DNA of 64,000 nucleotides from VRUE01 sp963702175 (GTDB lineage: Bacteria; Actinomycetota; Thermoleophilia; Solirubrobacterales; 70-9), in the NCBI GenBank assembly GCA_963702175.1, contig OY969721.1:992001-1056000 (forward strand). Reading direction: 5' to 3'. Numbering within the stretch: the stretch's first letter is position 1; each line of letters opens with the position of its first letter. Of the stretch, positions 1 to 10,020 are shown in pieces. Made by a program: the position numbers and the translations under genes. The notes under the pieces are model-generated. The model worked only from the letters and a program-made list of their open reading frames with translations, did not search any database and had not been told where the DNA came from.

Positions 1-943
1 CGAAGATTTCTACCCGGATGTGATCCCCAGCCGCACTGTAAGACCGGTGGACGACCGCGTTGACGATTCCCTCTAGCCACGCGTCGTCTGGCACCAGTGA
101 AACGTCGCCAAATTTCCCGGTGGATCGCAATGCACGCCGGATCGGCTGCAGGCGCTGGACTTGGTCCTTAGCCTCTAGGAGCTGACGCGGGATCGGCCCC
201 TCAATTCGAATGTCCTCCACGAGCTGCTGACGAGCACCGCTCCCTCGCCGCTGCCCTCGATAGCGAAGCACTCTGACGAAAGCCTCTGGGAAGAAGGCCT
301 GTGGCGTTTCGGAGAAGAGCAAACATCCGGCAATCGTCAGCTCCGTCTCGGTGGCAAGTCCACGTGCTCGAAGCAACCGCCGCGCGTCAGGTGCGTTGAT
401 CGCCGAGGCATATTCGGCCAGCAACGACTCGTCCAGTAGGTCCAGACTGGTGCCCTCGACAGGCCGAGCCTCATAGCTCGCCTGGCCCTTGTCATAGAGC
501 AACTCCTGCCGCTGGGAAAAACCCAACCGGCGGTTCTCATCTCCCACGCGGAGGAAGACTTCGTCCTTCTGGTTGGCATGAACGACGTCGCTCGACTCAA
601 CTTCGAATACGAGCAGGTCATTCGGCTCGCCATGATCGTCGATGCATTCGACCGACCGATGGCGAGCAGGGACCGGCGGGTGACAGAAATCAATGTTTGC
701 CTGCATTTGCGCGTCGAGTCGACCAGGAGTCGCACTCGCCCCCTCCACTTTTCCATCGTGGAGGCCAACCACAACTAGGCCCCCGTCCGCATTGGCAAAC
801 CCGATCAGCTCGTTGGCTAGATCGCGTGGGGCGATTCGATTCGACTTCCGCTCCAACCACTGGCTCTCGCGCAGCGCCAACAAACCCCCGCCAACCTCCT
901 CGCGCGGTCCATTCAGGGCTTTCTCCGCAGCCACGGTACCCAT
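1..943 (-). CDS. AlbA_2/Schlafen-type putative ATP-binding protein, C-terminus off the left edge
   Basis: I translated this frame by hand from an ATG at 941-943; it stays open to the left edge (314 residues), so the protein is partial. Residues 31-64 hold an AlbA_2-like pattern (ERKSN, then NELIGFANADGG followed by a hydrophobic strand and GLHDG). Near residues 293-302 is NAVVHRSY, resembling the N-box region of the GHKL-like ATPase domain that follows AlbA_2 in this family. Such proteins are often annotated as ATP-dependent helicase-like or transcriptional regulators and are common in accessory and defence islands; the substrate is unknown. Base composition looks less GC-rich than the neighbours, suggesting transfer. 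It is divergent from the sigma factor, with a palindrome filling the gap. Confidence 0.75.
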   Translation of the reverse strand, partial: MGTVAAEKALNGPREEVGGGLLALRESQWLERKSNRIAPRDLANELIGFANADGGLVVVGLHDGKVEGASATPGRLDAQMQANIDFCHPPVPARHRSVECIDDHGEPNDLLVFEVESSDVVHANQKDEVFLRVGDENRRLGFSQRQELLYDKGQASYEARPVEGTSLDLLDESLLAEYASAINAPDARRLLRARGLATETELTIAGCLLFSETPQAFFPEAFVRVLRYRGQRRGSGARQQLVEDIRIEGPIPRQLLEAKDQVQRLQPIRRALRSTGKFGDVSLVPDDAWLEGIVNAVVHRSYSAAGDHIRVEIF

Positions 944-945
944 TC

Positions 946-968
946 GTACTTGCAATTATTGCAAGTAC
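946..968. promoter_or_regulatory. Perfect 10-bp inverted repeat between divergent genes
   Basis: Half-sites GTACTTGCAA and TTGCAAGTAC are perfect reverse complements separated by TTA. The palindrome fills nearly all of the 25-base gap between the AlbA_2-type gene (start 943) and the sigma factor (ATG at 969), so a bound protein would block both start regions. The cognate regulator is not identifiable from the window. Confidence 0.6.
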
Positions 969-1475
969 ATGGCGACCTCACGTTTGCGGTCGTCGGAGCG
1001 TTTAATCCATGACTTGACCGCCTTGCCCCCGTTCCAGAGCCTGCTCGATGAACACGCGGCCGACGTGATGGCGGTGCTGCGCGGCGCGGTCGGACGCAGC
1101 GACGCCGACGACTGCTTCCAGGAGACCTTCCTGGCGGCGCTGCGCGCCTACCCGCAGCTCGGCGACGCGAGCAACCTGCGCGGTTGGCTCTTGACGATCG
1201 CCTACCGCAAGGCGACCGACCATCACCGCGCCAATGGCCGCAGGCCGGTGCCGGTGGAGGAGGTCGCAGAGGTCGCGGTCAGCGACCCAGAGCCAGACGG
1301 CGAGATCTGGGGCGCGGTCGCCACCCTGCCGCCCAAGCAACGCGCCGCGGTCGCCCTGCGCTACGGCTGCGATCTCCCCCACGCCGAGATCGCCGCGGCG
1401 CTCGGCTGCTCACCGGAGGCGGCGCGGCGCAGCCTGCACGAGGGACTCAAGCGACTGAGAAAGGAGCTGGCATGA
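969..1475 (+). CDS. ECF-type RNA polymerase sigma factor
   Basis: 168-residue protein with the two-domain layout of extracytoplasmic-function sigma factors. Region 2 lies at about residues 27-90 (DADDCFQETFLAAL, then RGWLLTIAYRKATDHHR). Region 4 lies at about 119-166 (LPPKQRAAVALRY, then a helix-turn-helix HAEIAAALGCSPEAARRSL). It would direct core RNA polymerase to a small regulon. The ATG at 969 directly follows a palindrome and no Shine-Dalgarno is obvious, so a leaderless mRNA is possible. Its stop codon overlaps the start of the DNA alkylation repair gene (ATGA), implying translational coupling and a shared role. No anti-sigma factor is adjacent. Confidence 0.85.
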   Translation: MATSRLRSSERLIHDLTALPPFQSLLDEHAADVMAVLRGAVGRSDADDCFQETFLAALRAYPQLGDASNLRGWLLTIAYRKATDHHRANGRRPVPVEEVAEVAVSDPEPDGEIWGAVATLPPKQRAAVALRYGCDLPHAEIAAALGCSPEAARRSLHEGLKRLRKELA

Positions 1476-2023
1476 AGGACGCACTAGACCGCCTTGCCGA
1501 CCGGGCCGACACCGAGGGCCTGCTCGACGTCGCCTACGCCACCGTCGACTCACCCTTCGGGCCGCTGCTGCTGGCAGCGACGCCGCGCGGCCTGGTCAAG
1601 GTGAGCTTCCCCCAGTTCGGCACCGAGGCCACCCTGGAGGAGCTGGCGACACGGATCTCCCCCCGCGTGCTGGAGGCGCCGGCCCGGCTCGACGAGGCCC
1701 GCCGCGAGCTTGACCTCTACTTCGATGGCAAGCTCGCCGAGTTCGACCTGCCGCTCGACTGGCAGCTCAGCGACGGCTTCCGCAAGAAAGTCCAGCAGGC
1801 GATCAACCGCATCCCCTACGGGCGGACGCGCAGCTACACCGAGGTCGCCCGCAGCGCCGGCAACGAGCGCGCGGTCCGCGCCGCCGGCACCGCCTGCGGC
1901 GCCAACCCGCTGCCGATCGTCGTCCCCTGCCACCGCGTGCTGCGCAGCGGCGGCGCCCTCGGCGGCTACGGCGGCGGCCTGCCGATGAAGGAAGCGCTGC
2001 TGAAGCTGGAGGGCGTGCTCTAG
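1472..2023 (+). CDS. ogt: Methylated-DNA--protein-cysteine S-methyltransferase
   Basis: 183-residue suicide DNA-repair protein that moves the alkyl group from O6-alkylguanine to its own cysteine. The active-site PCHRV is at residues 152-156 (acceptor Cys153). The preceding segment INRIPYGRTRSYTEVA and the helix around RAAGTACGANPLPI match the DNA-binding half of Ogt/MGMT; the N-terminal ribonuclease-H-like part starts near residue 20. No Ada-type zinc domain or AraC domain is present. The start overlaps the sigma factor stop by four bases. Pairing with an ECF sigma factor suggests an alkylation-stress response where the sigma factor replaces the activator half of Ada (inference). Confidence 0.93.
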   Translation: MKDALDRLADRADTEGLLDVAYATVDSPFGPLLLAATPRGLVKVSFPQFGTEATLEELATRISPRVLEAPARLDEARRELDLYFDGKLAEFDLPLDWQLSDGFRKKVQQAINRIPYGRTRSYTEVARSAGNERAVRAAGTACGANPLPIVVPCHRVLRSGGALGGYGGGLPMKEALLKLEGVL

Positions 2024-2910
2024 GAGGACGCGCCCGCGAGCCCGAATAGCTCGCGGGCGTGGTCGAGGACGGCGTCGGGCCGCTCCTCGGCGACGAAGTG
2101 GCCGCAACCCCCGAGTATCTCGACGCTCATCTCGTCGGCGTAGGGCTCGAAGCCGGCAAGGATGTCGGCTCTGATCACCGGATCGGCCTCGCCAGCAAGG
2201 ATTCGGGTGGGGACGGTGAGGCGCTGCGAGCGGTAGTGGCCCTCTTTGAGCCGCGGCAGCTCCCGGGTGAGGAAGCTGCGGTACACGCGCGAGGAAGCTC
2301 GCGCGTGGTCGCGCGAGCGGAAGCTCTGCGCGTAGCAGTTGAGCTCCTCCTCCGTCCACTGCATGTCCGGATGGGAGCCGCGTCTGATCGCCAACTTGAC
2401 GAAGCCAGGGACATGACGCAGGACTCCCGGCCCGAGACCCGGGCTGGCAAGCAGGAACTGGTACGCGGTGCGCTGCAACGCCTGCGGCGAGGGCTTAGGC
2501 GGCTCGAAGAACGGGTGAACGATTCCGAGCGCGAGGTAGCGGCGAATGCGCTCCGGCGCGTTCAGGCAAAGCAGAAAGCCGGCGTAACCGCCCCAGTCGT
2601 GTCCGATCAGCTCGACCTGCTCCAGCTCCAGCTCGTCGAGCAGGGCGAGGATGTCTTCGGACAGGCCCTGGATCTCGTATCTCCCCGCAGGAGCCTCGCT
2701 CCAGCCGAAGCCGCGCAGGTCCGGGCAGATCACCCGTCGCTCCGCAGCCAGCACCGGAATCACCTTGCGCCAGATCCACCAGTGCTGAGGCCAGCCGTGC
2801 AGGAGCACGATCGCCGGTCCCTGCCCCGCTTCGGCAACGTGTAGCCGCGTTCCGGCCACCTCGACATAGCGGTGACTGACGCCGTCGAGCTCTGGGGGCG
2901 CGCCGCGCAT
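2020..2910 (-). CDS. Alpha/beta hydrolase, epoxide hydrolase/haloalkane dehalogenase-like
   Basis: 296-residue alpha/beta-hydrolase. The oxyanion segment LLHGWPQHWWIW is near residues 37-48; PDLRGFGWSE follows; the nucleophile elbow is GHDWGG, i.e. an aspartate nucleophile as in epoxide hydrolases and haloalkane dehalogenases. The acid is plausibly in AGEADPVIRAD and the base histidine in GGCGHFVAEERPD near the C-terminus. Substrate unknown. The gene converges on ogt and their stop codons share the bases CTAG, so it is not part of that operon. Confidence 0.85.
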   Translation of the reverse strand: MRGAPPELDGVSHRYVEVAGTRLHVAEAGQGPAIVLLHGWPQHWWIWRKVIPVLAAERRVICPDLRGFGWSEAPAGRYEIQGLSEDILALLDELELEQVELIGHDWGGYAGFLLCLNAPERIRRYLALGIVHPFFEPPKPSPQALQRTAYQFLLASPGLGPGVLRHVPGFVKLAIRRGSHPDMQWTEEELNCYAQSFRSRDHARASSRVYRSFLTRELPRLKEGHYRSQRLTVPTRILAGEADPVIRADILAGFEPYADEMSVEILGGCGHFVAEERPDAVLDHARELFGLAGASS

Positions 2911-2985
2911 GCGCTGAACCTACTGGGGATCGCAGAGACGCGACCCGCTCAAGCCTGGAGCGATCGCGGTCGATCCATATCCCGA

Positions 2986-3486
2986 ATGTCGCCTCTTTCT
3001 CTGACCGTCCTGATCGCGTCGCTGGCCACCGCCGTCGTCATTGCCGCGCAACCAGCCGCTGCGGCTTACAGCCCCTTCCCAACGCCAGACCTGGCACCGC
3101 TGCCGGCGGCCTTCGAAGAGGAAGAAGCGGAAGCGGAAAGTGAAGGCGAAGACTGGGCGGAGGAGGAATGGGAAGAGGAGGAAGAAGCCGAACCACTCCC
3201 AGGCGACGTGTGTCCCCTGCGTAGCGCCCGCGCCCACGCGGTCACCAAGCACAACAAGCTGAAGCTGACGATCGGCTACACGACCAACGAGCCCTTCACG
3301 ACAGCGATTCAACTCCGTAAGGGCGCGGTTGGCATCGAGACGTTCAAGCGTCACCTGGGCAGGAGCGGCATCCTCCGTTTCACGGAGGAGCTCGGGAAAG
3401 GCTCGGGGCAGCTCTCCATCCACATCAGGCTCCCGTCAGAGGGCGCCGGGTGCCCTTCCCGGCGGCTTGTACTTTTTCCGCGTTAG
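2986..3486 (+). CDS. Secreted protein with glutamate-rich acidic linker
   Basis: 166 residues from the ATG at 2986, chosen because a signal peptide starts there (MSPLSLTVLIASLATAVVIAA, likely cleaved after an AAA run). After it comes a Pro-rich stretch, then a run of about 40 residues dominated by Glu (roughly 38-75), then a C-terminal domain with two cysteines (VCPLRSARAHAV and GAGCPSRR) and predicted beta-strands. I do not recognise the domain. The last codons (LVLFPR then stop) coincide with a sequence shared with the intergenic repeats at 5565 and 47848, so the C-terminus may be repeat-derived. Confidence 0.6.
   Translation: MSPLSLTVLIASLATAVVIAAQPAAAAYSPFPTPDLAPLPAAFEEEEAEAESEGEDWAEEEWEEEEEAEPLPGDVCPLRSARAHAVTKHNKLKLTIGYTTNEPFTTAIQLRKGAVGIETFKRHLGRSGILRFTEELGKGSGQLSIHIRLPSEGAGCPSRRLVLFPR
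3466..3482 (+). repeat. Half copy of the stem-core intergenic repeat (family B)
   Basis: CTTGTACTTTTTCCGCG matches 16 of 17 bases of the left core of the element at 5565-5675 and the first 12 bases of the copy at 47848-47961. The complementary right half is not found downstream, so this looks like a truncated copy. It encodes the last residues of the acidic secreted protein. Confidence 0.55.
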
Positions 3487-3570
3487 CACCCCTCCAGCCA
3501 CTCGCCCGCACGAGCCAGGTGCTCGGGATCGATCTGGTCACCGCACCCATCGAGAACCCGCCCGCGCTCT

Positions 3571-3724
3571 GCCCGCGGGTCCTGTCGCCGGGGTGGGGTG
3601 GCCTCCCTTGCGCTGCGCTCTGCTCAGGGCAGAGGGATGGGATCGATGCCAGCGGACTTGCCTCGCCCTTCGCAGACTCCCCGCGGCGGGACCCCACCCC
3701 ACCCCGACACCACCCGCGGACGGG
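3571..3724. repeat. Inverted-repeat intergenic element, family C copy 1
   Basis: The left end (CCGCGGGTCCTGTCGCCG followed by GGGGTGGGGTGG) and right end (CCACCCCACCCCGACACC followed by ACCCGCGG) are imperfect reverse complements of about 30 bases. A small perfect hairpin CTCTGC/GCAGAG lies inside. The 16-mer GCGGGTCCTGTCGCCG recurs at 56568-56583 in an element of the same layout. With the element at 3802 it accounts for most of the 589-base gap 3487-4075, in which I see no credible gene. Confidence 0.55.
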
Positions 3725-3801
3725 ACCGGCGAGATGGACGATTTCAATTTGCGTGCCCGCGGGGGCGCGACTGGCCAAGCTGGGCGCCGCACGCCGACGA
3801 G

Positions 3802-4021
3802 CGAATAGCAGCGATCATGAGTATCCCGTTCGCTCAGGCTGCTCCCACCGAAACGCAACTCGGGCCTCCAGACCCAACCGGTGCTCTGGCGCAGCCGACT
3901 TTTACCCCACCAGAGTGGGGTCAATGTCGGCTGCGGGTGCCGGGGCCGCCTCAGCGGGCCTTGACCGGCTCATTTGGGCGCCAACCGGAGTCAACCGGAT
4001 ACTCATGAGCAGCGCTATTCG
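3802..4021. repeat. MITE-like element with terminal inverted repeats, family A copy 1
   Basis: About 220 bases nearly identical (two differences seen by eye) to 9724-9945. The ends are inverted repeats: GAATAGC then CATGAGTAT at the left, and ATACTCATGAG then GCTATTC at the right. In the middle a hairpin pairs CAGCCGAC with GTCGGCTG and CCCCAC with GTGGGG. No transposase is encoded, although several frames are open across it. It lies between the secreted protein and prfB. No clear target-site duplication is visible. Confidence 0.7.
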
Positions 4022-4075
4022 GGAGGAGGCGGGTGGAGATCCAGCGCCGCGCCCGGCGCGTCATCCGGGGATGCG

Positions 4076-5198
4076 CTAATTGGAAGCGTTCGTCGAGGCG
4101 GTCTTGTTCAGGTAGTCCCGGATGAAGTCATCGAGGTCGCCGTCGAGGACGCGCTGGGCGTCTCCCACCTCGTGACCGGTGCGGTGGTCCTTGACCCGTT
4201 GATCGGGGTGCAGGAAGTAGCTGCGGATCTGCGATCCCCAGGCGACGTCCTTGACCTCGCCCCGCTCTTTGGCGAGCTGCTCGGCCCGTTTGCGCTCCTC
4301 CAGCTCGATCAGCTTCGAGCGCAGGAACTGCATCGCCACCGCCTTGTTCTGCGTCTGAGAGCGCTCGTTCTGACACTGGACGACGACGCCGGTGGGGATG
4401 TGGGTGATCCGCACCGCCGAGTCGGTCTTGTTGACGTGTTGGCCGCCGGCGCCCGAGGCGCGGTAGGTGTCGACCCGCAGGTCGGCGTCGTCGACCTCGA
4501 CCTCCACCCCCTCGTCGACCAGCGGGCCGACGTCGAGCTGGGCGAAGCTGGTGTGGCGGCGGGCGGAGGAGTCGAAGGGCGAGATCCGCACCAGCCTGTG
4601 AACGCCGCGCTCGGCGGCAAAGAGGCCGTAGGCGTTCTCGCCGCGGGCGATGAAGGTGGCCGACTTGAGGCCGGCCTCCTCCCCCGGCGAGGCCTCCTTC
4701 ATCTCGACCTCGAAGCCCCGCCGCTCGGCCCAGCGCAAGTACATCCGCAGCAGCATCTCGGCCCAGTCCTGCGAATCGGTGCCGCCGGCGCCGGCGTGGA
4801 CCGTAACCACGGCGTCGCCGGCGTCGTACTCGCCGCTGAACAGGCGTGCCTCTTCGAGGCCGGCGAGGCGGCGCTCGACCGCGGGCAGCTGCGCCCCCAG
4901 CTCGGCAGCCATCTCCTCGTCCTCGGCCGCCATCTCGGCCAGCTCGCCCAGGTCCGCGACCTCGGTTTCGAGCTCGCGGAAGGTGCTCAGCTTGCGTTGG
5001 GCGCGGGCGTGGGCCGCCGAGATGCCGGCGGCAGCCTCCTGGTCGTCCCAGAATCCGGGCCGTCCCATCTCGGCCTCGAGCCGCTCCGCTTCCGCCTCCA
5101 GCGAAGCAGGGTCAAAGATAATCCGCGAGCAGCTTCAGCTGGTCGCGGATCTCGGCGAGCCGCGCCGGAACCGATTCAGTCGAGGCGGCGTCGGCCAT
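4076..5198 (-). CDS. prfB: Peptide chain release factor 2, with +1 programmed frameshift
   Basis: Releases completed peptides at UGA and UAA. The zero-frame ORF starts at the ATG 5196-5198 (MADAASTESVPARLAEIRD..) and reads ..ADYL then in-frame TGA; shifting +1 at CTTTGAC continues DPASLEAEAERLEAEMGRPGFWDD.. to the end, giving about 373 residues, normal for RF2. The peptidyl-hydrolysis motif GGQ occurs in SGAGGQHVNKTDSAVRI. This is the autoregulatory RF2 frameshift: low RF2 favours the shift. The start overlaps the stop of the upstream SnoaL-like gene (TGATG). Calling only the ATG-initiated downstream frame would lose about 40 N-terminal residues. Confidence 0.95.
5111..5117 (-). other. prfB +1 frameshift site (CTTTGAC)
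   Basis: On the coding strand the sequence reads GAT TAT CTT TGA C, the conserved TATCTTTGAC slippery/stop context of bacterial RF2 genes. The purine-rich Shine-Dalgarno-like AGGGGG found just upstream of the site in E. coli prfB is not present; the equivalent bases are CTCGCGGAT. Confidence 0.9.
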
Positions 5199-5563
5199 CA
5201 GCGCAGCTTACTCAGCGCCTCGGCCCGGTCCTCGTAGGGTCGCCAACTGCTTATCCGCCGGCCTCGCAGCTCGAAGAACCAGGCCATCTCATCCTCGCCC
5301 GCCGCTGACCCATCCTCGTCCCAGCGCCAGACACGTCTGATCAGCGCCACCGCCCGGTCGGTCTCCTCGTGCAGCTCCTCCAGCTCGATCGTCTGCTGCA
5401 CCCCACCAGGAGCCCGAGTGGCCCAAATCCTGGCCGCCTCCCGCCCCTTGCGAAGGCCGCGCATCGAGTGCAACTCCACCTCGGGATCCAAAACCTCGAC
5501 GAACGCATCCAAATCGCGCTCGTTGAAGCTGCGAATGAACTCGCGAACTGGGTCGTGGATCAA
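5198..5563 (-). CDS. SnoaL/NTF2-like fold protein
   Basis: 121-residue protein of the SnoaL-like/NTF2 superfamily: VREFIRSFNERDLDAFVEVLDPEVELHSMRGLRKGREAARIWAT is the usual N-terminal helix pair and first strand, followed by curved strands VALIRRVWRW and ELRGRRISSWRPYED. Members are small cone-shaped proteins that bind ligands or act as isomerases, cyclases or hydrolases; nothing here fixes the activity. It is immediately upstream of and overlaps prfB, and is separated from secA by an intergenic repeat. Confidence 0.75.
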   Translation of the reverse strand: MIHDPVREFIRSFNERDLDAFVEVLDPEVELHSMRGLRKGREAARIWATRAPGGVQQTIELEELHEETDRAVALIRRVWRWDEDGSAAGEDEMAWFFELRGRRISSWRPYEDRAEALSKLR

Positions 5564-5564
5564 A

Positions 5565-5674
5565 GGCCCGTCTTGGCAGGGGTGGAACGTCTTGTACTTT
5601 TCCCGCGGCGAGGTTCGAGGACAGTCGCCAAGTGTCTTCGGAAAAAGTTAAGTGGAACCCCTGCCGAGATGGGC

Positions 5675-5675
<1 letters not shown>
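5565..5675. repeat. Stem-core structured intergenic element, family B copy 1
   Basis: Outer arms GGCCCGTCTTGGCAGGGGT and ACCCCTGCCGAGATGGGCC pair with two mismatches. Inside are the conserved strings GGAACGTCTTGTACTTTT and GGAAAAAGTTAAGTGGA, which pair with each other (ACTTTT with AAAAGT, CTT with AAG), and an inner hairpin GGCGA/TCGCC. It fills the whole secA to SnoaL gap; on the minus strand it begins at the secA stop TAG. See the copy at 47848-47961. Confidence 0.7.
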
Positions 5676-8521
<2,846 letters not shown>

Positions 8522-8566
8522 CGACCCAAGGGTAGCGATGGGTGGGGGGTTAAGAGTCGCCCCGGC

Positions 8567-8914
8567 CTAGGCCGTGCGACCGCGCATGCGGGCGACGGCC
8601 CGGCGCGTCTGGCTGCGCTTGCGGCGCAGCTCGCGGTGCTTCTTGACCTGACGCCGAATGTCCTCGGCGAGTTCATGGATCGTGTGAGCCATCTCGGGCG
8701 AGGCCTCGTGGGCGCGCAGCGTCTTCCCCTTCAACCTGAGAGTTGCCTCGGCCACCTGGCTGTCGGTTATGGAGGGGTTTCGCTCTTCGGAGATCTCGAC
8801 GTCGAGCGTCGCCAGCTCCGAGACCTGCTTCCCCACCCGGCGAAATCGCTTCGTCACGTGTTCCCGCAGCTCATCGTCGATCTCGACGTTGCGACCACGA
8901 ATCTCGATCCGCAT
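8567..8914 (-). CDS. hpf: Ribosome hibernation promoting factor, short form
   Basis: 115 residues of the HPF/RaiA (S30AE) family: MRIEIRGRNVEIDDELREHVTKRFRRVGKQ, then the strand DVEISEERN, LRLKGKTLRAHEASPEMAHTIHELAEDIRRQVKKHRELRRKR. These proteins bind the small ribosomal subunit in stationary phase and block the decoding region. The C-terminal dimerisation domain of long-form HPF, usual in Actinobacteria, is missing: the protein ends with a basic tail of about 25 residues. It sits between comF and secA on the same strand. An upstream GGAGGC serves as ribosome binding site. Confidence 0.9.
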   Translation of the reverse strand: MRIEIRGRNVEIDDELREHVTKRFRRVGKQVSELATLDVEISEERNPSITDSQVAEATLRLKGKTLRAHEASPEMAHTIHELAEDIRRQVKKHRELRRKRSQTRRAVARMRGRTA

Positions 8915-8974
8915 AGTGCCTCCTTCGGGCTGGGTCGTCTGATCGTACGCCTCTACACGTACCCGGGCAAGGGG

Positions 8975-9598
8975 TCACAACCGTCGCGCGAAGGTGATCG
9001 CCACCACGCGCACAGCGCCGTGAGCTCGGAGAGCTGCTGCGCAAGATGAGAGCGTGGCGCCGGTCGTTAGGACGTCGTCGACGAGGAGGACGCTGCGAGG
9101 GACCCGGGTCTTGGCGACGACCTGCGGTGGGTGGCCGATGCGTTGGGCGCGGCGCTTGCCGACCTGCCGGCCACCACCTCGGCGGGTGAGGCAGGGCGTT
9201 AGTTGACTCTCCAGGCGAGCGGCGAGGGCCGTGGCGATCTCGGCGGCTGGGTCGAAGCCGCGCCGCATCGAGCGGAGAGTGGCGGTCGGGACGGGCACGA
9301 TCGCGCCACTGAGTAGGTTCGCTGGAGCGAGCCAGTGGATCCGGTCGGCCATCAGCTCCGCGACGGGAAGCAACTGACGGAACTTGAGCGCGGTGACCAG
9401 GTCGCGGGCGACGCCCTCATGCGGAGCCGAAGACCAGGCGCGGTCGATGCCGGGCGGACCGGCGCCGGTAAACGGCGACGCGGCCGACAGGCGCCGTCCG
9501 CAGCGGTTGCAGACGACTGCCTCGGGACGACAGGAGCGTCCGCAGGCCGCACAGAGCGGTGGGACGAGGTTGGCGGCGACGGCGTGCAGTGCCTTCAC
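8975..9598 (-). CDS. comF: ComF family phosphoribosyltransferase-like protein
   Basis: Start chosen at the GTG 9596-9598, which has AGAGGA about nine bases upstream; a GTG at 9626-9628 would add ten residues. The N-terminus carries a zinc-ribbon-like pair CAACGRSC..VVCNRCGRRL. The C-terminal type I phosphoribosyltransferase domain has the PRPP loop VLLVDDVLTTGATL. In competent bacteria ComF is a cytosolic factor for uptake of transforming ssDNA. Upstream of the start lies a 27-base motif also found before the small gene at 43831. No other competence gene is in the window. Confidence 0.88.
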   Translation of the reverse strand: MKALHAVAANLVPPLCAACGRSCRPEAVVCNRCGRRLSAASPFTGAGPPGIDRAWSSAPHEGVARDLVTALKFRQLLPVAELMADRIHWLAPANLLSGAIVPVPTATLRSMRRGFDPAAEIATALAARLESQLTPCLTRRGGGRQVGKRRAQRIGHPPQVVAKTRVPRSVLLVDDVLTTGATLSSCAAALRAHGAVRVVAITFARRL

Positions 9599-9617
9599 GC
9601 CCCGATCCTCTGGGCCA

Positions 9618-9644
9618 CCGACGCACACGTGGTGCGCGCAATGT
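9618..9644. promoter_or_regulatory. 27-bp shared upstream motif, copy 1 (comF)
   Basis: CCGACGCACACGTGGTGCGC followed by GCAATGT matches the segment 44057-44083 at 24 of 27 positions. Exactly 19 bases separate it from the start codon in both cases, and in both it is in frame with the downstream gene (would read CAHHV..VG). It may be a regulatory site, a leader, or an N-terminal extension. Confidence 0.4.
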
Positions 9645-9723
9645 CAAAAGTGAGAGTCCATTCGGGAACTCCGCGCGTGCGGCTGGCGAGCGCCGGGCCA
9701 AGCGGGGCAAGGACGCAGGGAGG

Positions 9724-9945
9724 CCGAATAGCAGCGCTCATGAGTATCCGGTTCGCTCAGGCTGCTCCCACCGAAACGCAACTCGGGCCTCCAGACCCAA
9801 CCGGTGCTCTGGCGCAGCCGACTTTTACCCCACCAGAGTGGGGTCAATGTCGGCTGCGGGTGCCGGGGCCGCCTCAGCGGGCCTTGACCGGCTCATTTGG
9901 GCGCCAACCGGAGTCAACCGGATACTCATGAGCAGCGCTATTCGG
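9724..9945. repeat. MITE-like element with terminal inverted repeats, family A copy 2
   Basis: Nearly identical copy of 3802-4021. The ends CCGAATAGC and GCTATTCGG start a 28-base terminal inverted repeat with three mismatches; the inner part, ATGAGTATCCGGTT versus AACCGGATACTCAT, is perfect. The central hairpin CAGCCGAC/GTCGGCTG is kept. It lies between comF and a nucleotidyltransferase gene and carries no convincing coding sequence. Confidence 0.75.
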
Positions 9946-10020
9946 CCGACTGAGGACGCCGCACCGCGCCGTGTCCGCCGCCGCCAGACGTGCGTGGGGA
10001 GTTGTCGGATGGACTCCTAG

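Noticed and set aside
337..774. Minus-strand ATG frame of 145 codons near the left edge
   Set aside because: It is out of frame with the AlbA_2-type protein, which has clear family motifs in another minus-strand frame running off the window.
3450..4079. Open frames across 3487-4075 that repeat in protein form at 9559-10020
   Set aside because: The shared 70-residue translation comes from the repeated DNA element with terminal inverted repeats; no RBS, no conserved start, and the difference between copies is not codon-biased enough to argue for coding.
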